From Streptomyces sp. WMMC500 (GTDB lineage Bacteria > Actinomycetota > Actinomycetes > Streptomycetales > Streptomycetaceae), in contig NZ_CP114905.1 in assembly GCF_027497195.1 (NCBI RefSeq), positions 3,458,001 to 3,522,000 of the forward strand: a stretch of 64,000 nt of DNA, written 5' to 3'. The notes under the pieces were generated by a model. That model was given only the letters and a program-made list of their open reading frames with translations. It had not been told where the DNA came from and did no database searches. The translations under genes and the position numbers were made by a program. Below, piece by piece: positions 10,401-18,655 of this stretch (the stretch's first letter is position 1; the number at the start of each line of letters is the position of its first letter).

Positions 10401-13306
10401 GGTTGTCCCTCCTCCGTGCCGAGCAGGGCGCGGAGGGTGGGCAGCACCGCGGCGGCGCGGGCGGCGTCGATCTCGTCGGCGAAGCCGGGAAGGCCCTCCG
10501 ACTCCGCCGGGCCCGCCGCGGAGGCGCCCCGGCGTACCAGCTCGCCGAGGGCGCGCCGGGCCCCCGGCTCGTACTCGGCGAACGTCCGCCGCAGCAGCGG
10601 CAGCACGTCCGTGAAGGCGTCGCCGGACAGCCCGGTCAGCCAGCCGTCGACGAGCGCGAGCAGCCGCTCGTCGTGGACGAGGAGCATGCCGCCGTCGCCG
10701 CCGAGGAAGCCCTCGACCCACACGGCGGCGTCCGCGGGCGGCACGGCGTGCGACAGGGCCAGGCCCATGACCCGCTCCGCCTCGGCGGCCGGCATCCGGC
10801 CCTCGTCGAGGAGCAGCCGCACGGCCCGGCCCCGGATGAGCCCGGGTACGGCGTCCCGGCTCCCGAGCACCCGCAACGCACCGGCCCACCGCCCCCGCAC
10901 CGAACCGGCGTCGCCCGGAGCCGCACCGCCGCGGCGGCGGGGCCCGGCACTGCCCTCCTCGGACCGGCCGGCCTCCCCGCGCCCGCCGTCATCCGCGGCG
11001 GCATCCTCGGACCTTGCGTCGCCGGCACCCGCCCCGGCCGCCGCGGCGGCATCCTGCCCGGGCTGCGCCGGGTCTTCATCGACCCCCGTGTCCGTGGCGG
11101 GCGCGCCCGGGATCCGCCCACGGACCCCACCGCCCTCGGCGCCGCGACGTCCGTGACCGTCCACCGGCGCACCGGGCGTCGCCGCGCCGCCCTCGCTCGC
11201 GGCGTCCGGCTGGTCCGCCCCCGGCGGTGAGGCGTCCAGCAGGGCCACCGCGCCGTGCACCGCGTCGACGTGCGTGCGCATCTCCTGTGCGCCGTCCGCG
11301 TCGAGCCCCACGCACGCGCCCGGAAGGCCGACGAAGATCCGGTCGGCCAGGCCCGTGGCGACGTCCGCGAGCGCCGTGGTCTGCGTGCCGCGCACGTCGC
11401 CGTAGCGGACCGAACGGGCCAGCGCCGGGAGGGCCTGGGCCAGGTGGCCGACGTCCGTGTCGAGCGCGGCCCGGTCGGCGAGCGCCCGCATGGCGACCGG
11501 CAGGGCGTCGGTCAGCTCGGCGAGCAGGCACTGCTCGGCCAGCGCCGTCACCTCCGCCAGCGAACCGGCCTGCGCCGCCTCGTACTCGGCCTTCGCGGTG
11601 GCCGCCGCGACCACCGTCGTGCCCCAGAGCGCCGCCTCCACCACCCGTACGGACAGATCCGGCTCCCACCGCAGGCTCCACGTCTCGCGGAACGTGCCGG
11701 TGCTCGCCCGGGACGCCGCGGGCACGCCCCAGTCGACGCCGAGCAGCCGCAGCCGGTGCAGCAGGCGGCTGCGCCCCGCGTCGGTCTCCTTGCGCAGGTC
11801 GAGCTGGAGCTCGCGCTCCTCGGCCGCCGGCTTGAGCCGCAACGCCCGCTGCGTACGCGCCAGATCGCGCTGCAGCGGCACGGCGGGCGCCGACTCCGGC
11901 ACCTCGCCGAGCGCGTCGCCCACGACGAGCCGGTCGGCGACGAGCGCCAGCGGCACTTCGGAGCCGTCGCACATCACGGCCCGTACGGCATCCAGCGTCT
12001 CGGCGAGCCCGGCGAGCGGGCGGCCCCGCATCGCGGCCAGCGCGGTGGTGAGCCGCACGGCCTCGATGACGTGCGCCGACGAGACGGTCCTGCCCTCGGC
12101 GCGCAGCAGGTCGGCGACCTTGATCAACCAGCGCTCGACGGGCCGGTCCTGCACCTCGAAGAGATGCGCGTACCAGCCCGGAGAGTCGATACCCGCGCCG
12201 TAACCACTCCGCCGGGCCAGCCGCCGGTGCGTCCACGGCACCCACGCCACCTCGGTCCTGACCTTGGGCAGGCCCTTGAGCAGCCGGCGGTCGGCGGTGA
12301 CCGTGGTGCGTTCCCGCAGCGCGGGCACGTGCCACGCGCCGCAGACCACGGCGACCCGCCCGTCGGCCTCGCGCCGCGCCTCACGCAGCCGCAGCCGCAT
12401 GTGCGCTTCGCGCACCAGGTCGCGGTCGTGGCCGCCGTCGCCGTACCGCTCGCGCAGCGCGCCCATCGCCTCCCCCAGCGCGACGAACGGCGCGGCGACG
12501 TCACCGCCGGTGCCGGGCGGGCCGGCCGTCCCGCCCGCGGCGGGCTCGGCCCCGCGCGGCATGCGGTGCTCGACCGCGTCCTCCCACCACCTCTCCGGGT
12601 CGTCGTAACCGGCGGCCCCGGCGAGGACCGCGAGCGGATCGATGCGCAGTGCCTCGGGGTCGAGCGCCGCCCGCTCCTCTCCCCCGGCCGAGCCTGCGTC
12701 AGTGTCTGCATCCGTGTCTGCGTCAGCATCTGGGTCTGCGTCTGCGGTGCCGGGCGTCCCCTCCTCCGCCCCCGGCCCGCCCGGGGCCGGTCGGCCCGCC
12801 TCGGCCATCGCGAGGGTGTGGGCGGCGGGGAGGTCGATGAAGCGGACCGGGACGCCGTGGCCCAGCGCCCAGCGGATCGCGACCCACTCCGGCGAGAAGT
12901 GCGCCAGCGGCCAGAACCCCGCCCGCGCGGGCTCGTCCACGGCGTGGGCCAGCAGCGCGACGGGCGGCCGCATGTCCTCCTCGCCGGCCAGGCCGACGAT
13001 CGCGTCCGCCTCCGGCGGGCCCTCGACGAGCACGACCCGGGGCCGGTACGCGTCCAGCGCCGCCGCCACCCCGCGCGCGGAGCCCGGGCCGTGGTGCCGC
13101 ACGCCGAGCAGCAACGGCTCGACGGCCGGCGCCCCCGCCGCGGCGCCCCGCCGCCCCTCCTCCTCACCGACCACGACCCGCTCCCCCTCCACGACCCCGG
13201 CTCTCCCGCCCACGCGCTCCGCCCCTCCTCCGGCCGCGCCTTCTCCTCTTTCCTTTACGTCCCGCGCCCCCACGGCCCCTCCGGCTTCCCGTTCCGCCGC
13301 CCGCAC
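10397..13306 (-). CDS. DUF5682-family protein
   Basis: Up to 969 residues. The conserved part starts near residue 67 (LLLGVRHHGPGSARGVAAAL, then RPRVVLVEGPPEADAIVGL), followed by WPLAHFSPEWVAIRWAL and, near 318, RVAVVCGAWHVPALRER. This order (His-containing strand, EGP motif, late G-x-W-H motif) resembles TraB/GumN or erythromycin-esterase folds; that is my inference, and no biochemical role is known to me. An Asp/Ala/Thr repeat lies at DNA 12685-12760 and a second Ala-rich linker precedes the C-terminal helical part. The start is uncertain: GTG 13306 has a weak ribosome site; GTG 13213 follows GGAGGAGG and is a good alternative. It sits between the MoxR and VWA genes. Confidence 0.88.
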   Translation of the reverse strand: MRAAEREAGGAVGARDVKERGEGAAGGGAERVGGRAGVVEGERVVVGEEEGRRGAAAGAPAVEPLLLGVRHHGPGSARGVAAALDAYRPRVVLVEGPPEADAIVGLAGEEDMRPPVALLAHAVDEPARAGFWPLAHFSPEWVAIRWALGHGVPVRFIDLPAAHTLAMAEAGRPAPGGPGAEEGTPGTADADPDADADTDADTDAGSAGGEERAALDPEALRIDPLAVLAGAAGYDDPERWWEDAVEHRMPRGAEPAAGGTAGPPGTGGDVAAPFVALGEAMGALRERYGDGGHDRDLVREAHMRLRLREARREADGRVAVVCGAWHVPALRERTTVTADRRLLKGLPKVRTEVAWVPWTHRRLARRSGYGAGIDSPGWYAHLFEVQDRPVERWLIKVADLLRAEGRTVSSAHVIEAVRLTTALAAMRGRPLAGLAETLDAVRAVMCDGSEVPLALVADRLVVGDALGEVPESAPAVPLQRDLARTQRALRLKPAAEERELQLDLRKETDAGRSRLLHRLRLLGVDWGVPAASRASTGTFRETWSLRWEPDLSVRVVEAALWGTTVVAAATAKAEYEAAQAGSLAEVTALAEQCLLAELTDALPVAMRALADRAALDTDVGHLAQALPALARSVRYGDVRGTQTTALADVATGLADRIFVGLPGACVGLDADGAQEMRTHVDAVHGAVALLDASPPGADQPDAASEGGAATPGAPVDGHGRRGAEGGGVRGRIPGAPATDTGVDEDPAQPGQDAAAAAGAGAGDARSEDAAADDGGRGEAGRSEEGSAGPRRRGGAAPGDAGSVRGRWAGALRVLGSRDAVPGLIRGRAVRLLLDEGRMPAAEAERVMGLALSHAVPPADAAVWVEGFLGGDGGMLLVHDERLLALVDGWLTGLSGDAFTDVLPLLRRTFAEYEPGARRALGELVRRGASAAGPAESEGLPGFADEIDAARAAAVLPTLRALLGTEEGQP

Positions 13307-13334
13307 CCCGCTGTCCCCGCCGGCCCGGGGCCGG

Positions 13335-14507
13335 TCACGCCGTGATCTCGCGGCACGCGCGGTAGAGGTCCTTCCAGCCGTCGCGCTCGCGCACGACGGT
13401 CTCCAGATACTCCTGCCACACCACGCCGTCGGCCGCCGGATCGCGGACCACCGCGCTCTGGATGCCCGCCGCCACGTCGCTCGCGCGCAGCACCCCGTCG
13501 CCGAAGTGCGCCGCCAGCGCCAGGCCGCCGGTGACCACGGATATCGCCTCCGCCGTCGACAGCGTCCCGGACGGGGACTTCACCTTCGTCCGGCCGTCGG
13601 CCGTCTCCCCGTCGCGCAGCTCGCGGAAGACCGTGACGACCCGGCGGATCTCGTCGACCGCCTCCGGCACCGGCGGGAGCCGGAGCGAGGCGCCGATCTG
13701 CGCGACGCGCTGCGTGACGATGCCGACCTCGTCCTCGGCGGACGCGGGCAGCGGCAGCACCACCGTGTTGAAGCGGCGGCGCAGGGCACTCGACAGCTCG
13801 TTGATCCCGCGGTCGCGGTCGTTGGCCGTCGCGATGACGTTGAACCCCCGGACCGCCTGGACCTCTTCGCCGAGTTCGGCGATCGGCAGGGTCTTCTCCG
13901 ACAGGATCGTGATGAGCGAGTCCTGCACGTCGGCCGGGATACGGGTCAGCTCCTCGACCCGCGCCGTCATGCCCTCCGCCATCGCCCGCATCACCGGGCT
14001 GGGCACCAGCGCCTCCCGGCTGGGTCCTGCCGCGAGCAACTGCGCGTAGTTCCACCCGTAGCGGATCGCCTCCTCCGGCGTGCCCGCCGTCCCCTGCACC
14101 AGCAGCGTGGAATCGCCGCTGACGGCGGCGGCCAGGTGCTCCGAGACCCAGGTCTTCGCGGTGCCGGGGACGCCGAGGAGCAGCAGCGCCCGGTCCGTCG
14201 CCAGCGTCGCGACCGCGACCTCCACGATCCGGCGCGGGCCGACGTACTTCGGCGTGACGACCGTGCCGTCCGGGAGCGTGCCGCCCAGCAGATACGTGGA
14301 CACCGCCCACGGCGACAGCCGCCAGCGCGGCGGCCGGGGACGCTCGTCCGCGGCGGCGAGGGCCGCCAGTTCATGCGCGAAGGCGTCCTCGGCGTGCGGC
14401 CGCAGCGCGGTGTCCCCGGCCGCGGACTCCCCGGCCGCGGACTCCGCGGACGGCCCCGCCTCGCCGCCGTCCCCGATGGCCGCGCCTGCCCCTGTCGTGG
14501 TCGTCAT
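13335..14507 (-). CDS. MoxR-type AAA+ ATPase
   Basis: 390 residues from ATG 14507, which follows a strong GAGGAGGGG site (the frame is open to 14594). The AAA+ core has a MoxR/ChlI-type Walker A, LLLLGVPGTAKTWVSEHLA (about 111-119), Walker B region ARVEELTRIPADVQDSLI (near 178), sensor-1 FNVIATANDRDRGINEL and the arginine-finger block ALRRRFN (about 240-247). In Walker B the usual Asp-Glu is Glu-Glu, a conservative but unusual change. MoxR ATPases act as chaperone-like remodelling machines together with VWA proteins. First gene of the minus-strand set MoxR, DUF5682, VWA; divergent from the SWIM gene across 153 bases. Confidence 0.92.
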   Translation of the reverse strand: MTTTTGAGAAIGDGGEAGPSAESAAGESAAGDTALRPHAEDAFAHELAALAAADERPRPPRWRLSPWAVSTYLLGGTLPDGTVVTPKYVGPRRIVEVAVATLATDRALLLLGVPGTAKTWVSEHLAAAVSGDSTLLVQGTAGTPEEAIRYGWNYAQLLAAGPSREALVPSPVMRAMAEGMTARVEELTRIPADVQDSLITILSEKTLPIAELGEEVQAVRGFNVIATANDRDRGINELSSALRRRFNTVVLPLPASAEDEVGIVTQRVAQIGASLRLPPVPEAVDEIRRVVTVFRELRDGETADGRTKVKSPSGTLSTAEAISVVTGGLALAAHFGDGVLRASDVAAGIQSAVVRDPAADGVVWQEYLETVVRERDGWKDLYRACREITA

Positions 14508-14660
14508 CGTCCCCTCCTCGCCGACTCGGTCGCAGCCGCCGCCCGCTGTCGCCGCGGTGACTGCGGAACCCACCTTGCCGCACGGCACTGACACCGTCCC
14601 CGAGCCTGTGGATATCGCAGGTCGGAGCCGTTGTCAGTGGCGGCCCGTAGCGTCGTGGGC

Positions 14661-16118
14661 ATGGAGGGGCAGAGCGAGCGGTGGACCGTGGACCAGGTGT
14701 GGGGGCTGGCGCCTGACGCCTCGTCACGCGCGGCGGGCGGCAAGCTCGCCGCGGCCGGGCCGTGGGCGGAGTCGGGGGCCGCGGGCGACGCGGTGTGGGG
14801 GCTGTGCCGCGGCAGCGGGAGCAGGCCGTATCAGACGGTGGTGGATCTGCAGGGTCCGGCGTACAAGTGCAGTTGCCCGAGCCGGAAGTTCCCGTGCAAG
14901 CACGCGCTGGGGCTGCTGCTGCGCTGGGCGGGAGGCGACGTTCCCGAGTCGCCGCGGGAGGCGTCCCGGGAGAAGGGGGCCGGCGAGGGGGTTCCGGAGT
15001 GGGCCGCCGAGTGGCTGGCGAGCCGCCGGGAGAAGGCGGAGCGGAAGGCCGCCGGGGAGCCGGCGGCGGAGCGGGCCCCGGATCCGGCGGCGGCGGCCGA
15101 GGCCCGGCGCCGTGCGGAGCAGCGGCGGCAGCGGATCGCCGCGGGCGCCGCGGAGTTGGAGCAGCGGCTGACGGACCTGCTGCGCGACGGGCTGGCGACG
15201 GCGCCGCGGGGTGCGGTGTGGGAGGAGACGGCGGCGCGGATGGTCGACGCGCAGGCGCCCGGGCTGGCGGCGCGGGTGCGCGAGTTGGGGGTGCTGCCGG
15301 CCTCGGGACCCGGGTGGCCGGCGCGGCTGCTCGCCGAGTGCAGCCTGATACACCTGCTGGACCAGGGCTTTCTGCGGCTGGACGAGCTGCCCGAGCCGCT
15401 GGCGGCCACCGTCCGCACGCGGGTGGGCCTCACGGTCGACGCCGCGGGGCTGCTGCGCGGCGGCACGCTGCGCGACGACTGGCTGGTGCTGGCCCAGGAG
15501 GACGCCGACGACGGCAAGTTGGTCACGCGCCGCATCTGGCTGCACGGCGCCCGTTCGCAGCGGATGGCGCTCCTGCTGGCGTACGGGGCGGCGGGCCGGG
15601 CGCCGGAGCAGTCGCTGCCGACGGGGCTGGCGCTGGACGCGGAGCTGGCGTATTACCCGGGCGCCCACCCGCTGCGCGCGGCGCTGGGCGCGGTCCACGC
15701 GGGCCCGCGGACCCCGCCGGGGGGCGAGCGGGCCGTGCCGCCGGGGGCCGGGGTCGCGGAGGTGGTCGCGGCGTACGGGGCGGCGCTGGCGGCGGACCCG
15801 TGGCTGGAGGGGATACCGGCGGTCCTCACGGACGTGGTCCCCGTGCCGGAAGAGGGTGACGAGGGCTGGCAGTTGGCCGAGCGGGCGGGCGACCGCGCGC
15901 TGCCGCTCCACCCGGCCGCGGGGCGCGGTCCGGGCGTGTGGCAGCTCCTCGCGGTGTCGGGGGGCGGCCCGGTCACGGTCTTCGGCGAGTTCGGCCACGC
16001 GGGCTTCCGCCCGCTGACGACGTGGTCCGCGGGCGCGGCCGTCCCGCTGACGGGCGCCGCCGCGGCCATGGCGGGGGCGCCGATCGCGGCGCCGAAGGGC
16101 GGGGGCACATGGCACTGA
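14661..16118 (+). CDS. SWIM zinc-finger protein
   Basis: 485 residues. The SWIM signature C-x-C-x(n)-C-x-H is intact at about residues 68-81 (YKCSCPSRKFPCKHALGLLL). SWIM domains bind zinc and are usually DNA- or protein-interaction modules. A charged, Arg/Glu/Ala-rich helical linker follows (about 100-170), then a long globular part with no motif I can name. I chose ATG 14661 (MEGQSERWTVDQVW) over the open TTG at 14631. There is no clear ribosome site and a TAGCGT box lies at 14648-14653, so the mRNA may be leaderless. It is divergent from the MoxR gene and followed by the DUF5691 gene, 55 bases later. Confidence 0.88.
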   Translation: MEGQSERWTVDQVWGLAPDASSRAAGGKLAAAGPWAESGAAGDAVWGLCRGSGSRPYQTVVDLQGPAYKCSCPSRKFPCKHALGLLLRWAGGDVPESPREASREKGAGEGVPEWAAEWLASRREKAERKAAGEPAAERAPDPAAAAEARRRAEQRRQRIAAGAAELEQRLTDLLRDGLATAPRGAVWEETAARMVDAQAPGLAARVRELGVLPASGPGWPARLLAECSLIHLLDQGFLRLDELPEPLAATVRTRVGLTVDAAGLLRGGTLRDDWLVLAQEDADDGKLVTRRIWLHGARSQRMALLLAYGAAGRAPEQSLPTGLALDAELAYYPGAHPLRAALGAVHAGPRTPPGGERAVPPGAGVAEVVAAYGAALAADPWLEGIPAVLTDVVPVPEEGDEGWQLAERAGDRALPLHPAAGRGPGVWQLLAVSGGGPVTVFGEFGHAGFRPLTTWSAGAAVPLTGAAAAMAGAPIAAPKGGGTWH

Positions 16119-16173
16119 CCACGCACACGAGCGTGGCCGGCGGCGCCGGGGTGACGGGTGAGGAGGGGGCCGT

Positions 16174-17856
16174 ATGACGGTTGAGGTGCGGGGCTTCGCG
16201 GCGGACGCCGCCGGCGGCTGGGGGGACCTGGTGGCCGCGGCGGTGGTGGGGGCCGGGCGGCGGGGAGTCGACGAGGGGGCGCTGCTCGACGCCGCCGCCG
16301 CGGCCACCGTGCGGCGGCGGGCCGGGATCGTGCCCGGCCCGGCGCGGCGGCTGCCCGAGCCCGCCGGGCACGATCCGCGGCCCCGGCTGCCCGCCGCCGC
16401 CCGGCGGCGGCTCGCCGCGCTGCTCGCGGACCGCTCCGGCACCGGCGGCGGCAGCAGGCGCGGGCCCGCCCCCGACCTCGCCGAGCTGATTCCGGAGTGG
16501 CTGCGGCAGGCCGTCGAGTGCGGCTACCAGGCGCCGCCCGAGTTGCTGCCCGCGCTGCTCGACGCCGCCCGGGCCCGTATCGACCTGCGGCCCCACGCGC
16601 TGGCCCTCGCCGGGCCGCGCGGGCTGTGGCTCGCCGAGCGCGCGCCGCAGTGGGCGCCGCTGCTGCGCGACGGCGCGGCCGGGCCCGCGCTGCCGGACCC
16701 GCGCGACGCGGACGCCGTCCGCGCCCTGTGGGAGGAGGGGCCCCGGACCGGCGGGCCGGGGACAGGCCAGGTGCGCGGCGCGCTCTTCGCCGAGGTGCGC
16801 CGCGCCGATCCCGCGGGCGCCGTCGAGCTGCTGGTCTCGACGTGGTCCGCCGAGAAGGCAGAGGACCGGCTCGCGTTCGTGGAGCTGCTGCGCACGGGGC
16901 TGTCCCTCGCCGACGAGCCGTTCCTGGAAGACGCCCTGGCCGACCGCAGCCGCGGGGTACGGGCCGCGGCGGCCGAACTCCTCGCCGGGCTCCCCGGCTC
17001 CGCGCTGGCGGGGCGGATGGCCGCGCGGGTGCGGTCGCTGGTGGTGCTCGACCGCAGCGAGGAGCCACCGGTGATCGCGGTGGAGGCGCCGTACGAGTGC
17101 GACGCCGCCATGCAGCGGGACGGGGTGGTGGCCACGCCGCCGGCGGGCATGGGCGAACGGTCGTGGTGGTTCGGGCAGTTGGTCGCCGCGGCGCCGCTCG
17201 CCCTATGGCAGGCGGTCTTCGACGGCCGGACGCCGGAGGAGATCGTCGCGCTGCCCGTCGCCGACGGCTGGCGGTCCGACCTGCTCGCCGCCTGGAGCCG
17301 CGCCGCCGCCCGGCAGCACGACTCGGCCTGGGCCCGCGCCCTCCTCGGCGCCGCCCCGGCCTCGTCCCCGAACGAGCCGCCCGCCTTCACCGCCGGCCCG
17401 GCCGGCCCGTCGTCCGCCCCCGGCAGCGGCGAGCACATACCCGGGCGGGACCCCGCGCGGCTGCTCACCGCGCTGCCCGAGGGGGAACGGGCCGCGTGGG
17501 TCGCGGAGTTCATCTCCGCGCACGGGCTGTCCGAGGCGTTCCGCCTCCTCGGCGCCTGCGCCGTGCCGTGGCCGGAGGAACTGGGCCGGGCCGTGGTCGA
17601 CGCCCTGGAGATCGCGCGGGACGGCGGCAGTTATCCGTGGAGCTTCAGCGGCGTGATGGGCCTCGCGGAGCGTTGCCTCGACCCCTCGTACGCCGTCCGC
17701 CTCGAACCGCTCGCCGCGATGCACGAGGAGGCGGAGGAGAGTTCGCCCGGCGCCGCCGGGTACTGGTCGGAGGCGTTCCAGCGGCTGGTGGCCACGCTGC
17801 GGATACGCGCCGCGATGCGCGACGAGCTGACCACGCCCGCCGCCCTGCGGCCCTGA
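16174..17856 (+). CDS. DUF5691-family protein with HEAT-like repeats
   Basis: 560 residues from ATG 16174 with GAGGAGGGGG upstream. The sequence is all-helical in look; the stretch around DPAGAVELLVSTWSAEKAED, then DALADRSRGVRAAAAELLAG, resembles HEAT/ARM repeats used as protein scaffolds. No catalytic motif is visible. The family is found beside SWIM, MoxR and VWA genes in actinobacteria, so the product probably belongs to the same machine. It forms a two-gene unit with the SWIM gene and is convergent with icmB. Confidence 0.85.
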   Translation: MTVEVRGFAADAAGGWGDLVAAAVVGAGRRGVDEGALLDAAAAATVRRRAGIVPGPARRLPEPAGHDPRPRLPAAARRRLAALLADRSGTGGGSRRGPAPDLAELIPEWLRQAVECGYQAPPELLPALLDAARARIDLRPHALALAGPRGLWLAERAPQWAPLLRDGAAGPALPDPRDADAVRALWEEGPRTGGPGTGQVRGALFAEVRRADPAGAVELLVSTWSAEKAEDRLAFVELLRTGLSLADEPFLEDALADRSRGVRAAAAELLAGLPGSALAGRMAARVRSLVVLDRSEEPPVIAVEAPYECDAAMQRDGVVATPPAGMGERSWWFGQLVAAAPLALWQAVFDGRTPEEIVALPVADGWRSDLLAAWSRAAARQHDSAWARALLGAAPASSPNEPPAFTAGPAGPSSAPGSGEHIPGRDPARLLTALPEGERAAWVAEFISAHGLSEAFRLLGACAVPWPEELGRAVVDALEIARDGGSYPWSFSGVMGLAERCLDPSYAVRLEPLAAMHEEAEESSPGAAGYWSEAFQRLVATLRIRAAMRDELTTPAALRP

Positions 17857-17951
17857 GGGGGCGGCAGGAGTAAGGAGCCGTACCCGCCGGGCCGCCCGGG
17901 TCTGTGCCGCGGGCCGCCGCCGGGTTCGGGGAGGGAGTCAGGCGTACGCCC

Positions 17952-18365
17952 TCACGCGCCCGCCGGCTCCCGGACGTTCGTCCGCACCCACTCCACCACC
18001 TCGGTCGTCGCCGCGCCCGGGGTGAAGATCTCCGCGACACCCAGCCCCTTCAACTGCGGGATGTCGTCCTCCGGGATGATCCCGCCGCCGAACAGCTTGA
18101 TGTCCAGCGCGTCCTGCTCCCGCAGCAGCTCCACGACCTTCCCGAAGAGCGTCATGTGCGCCCCGGAGAGGATGGACAGGCCGATCGCCTCGGCGTCCTC
18201 CTGGATCGCGGTGTCGACGATCTGCTCCGGCGTCTGGTGCAGGCCCGTGTAGATGACCTCCATACCGGCGTCGCGCAGCGCCCGCGCGATGACCTTGGCC
18301 CCGCGGTCGTGGCCGTCGAGTCCCGGCTTGGCCACCACCACGCGGATCGGACCGGTGCCACTCAT
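17952..18365 (-). CDS. icmB: Cobalamin-binding subunit of isobutyryl-CoA mutase (IcmB-like)
   Basis: 137 residues containing only a B12-binding domain with the base-off/His-on signature D-x-H-x-x-G at D17, H19, G22 ([18 protein letters not shown]) plus [12 protein letters not shown] and the GGG loop ([14 protein letters not shown]). This is the length and form of the small subunit of Streptomyces isobutyryl-CoA mutase, which interconverts isobutyryl-CoA and n-butyryl-CoA with adenosylcobalamin. The large substrate-binding subunit is not in this window. Two ATGs are available; 18365 is preferred because GGAGG lies six bases before it, while ATG 18377 has no site. A methylmalonyl-CoA-mutase-like partner would be equally consistent. 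Confidence 0.85.
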   Translation of the reverse strand: MSGTGPIRVVVAKPGLDGHDRGAKVIARALRDAGMEVIYTGLHQTPEQIVDTAIQEDAEAIGLSILSGAHMTLFGKVVELLREQDALDIKLFGGGIIPEDDIPQLKGLGVAEIFTPGAATTEVVEWVRTNVREPAGA

Positions 18366-18589
18366 CGCTGCCTCCATCGCGCCCTGCCGCGCGTCCGTTG
18401 AGTCCTTCGAGGGTGTGAACGAACGTTATCCCCAGCATCGCGCACCTTGGCTGAACGCAACATCCTGGGAGGGGGAAATCACACGGGCGGCCACCGGCAA
18501 ATCGGACAGGCATGGCCCCGGTCTTACTCTCGGGTACTCGAAAAATCGGGCAAGTGCCCCGAACGCGCCCCGGTGAAACCAAGGAAAGA

Positions 18590-18618
18590 TTGTCGAGGCG
18601 TGGGACGCCCGGTACAGT
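18590..18618 (+). promoter_or_regulatory. Probable housekeeping promoter of the M23 peptidase gene
   Basis: TTGTCG (18590-18595), a 17-base spacer and TACAGT (18613-18618) match the -35/-10 pattern of the vegetative sigma factor. The expected transcript start near 18625 leaves about 30 bases before the GTG at 18656. The surrounding 150 bases are noticeably A/T-richer than the genes. Confidence 0.45.
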
Positions 18619-18655
18619 CGCGGCAGTCTCCTGCTCCCGAGGCGAAAGAGAAGTG

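Noticed and set aside
11255..13345. Plus-strand frame of nearly 700 residues antisense to DUF5682
   Set aside because: Shadow frame; the minus frame carries conserved motifs and coupled neighbours.
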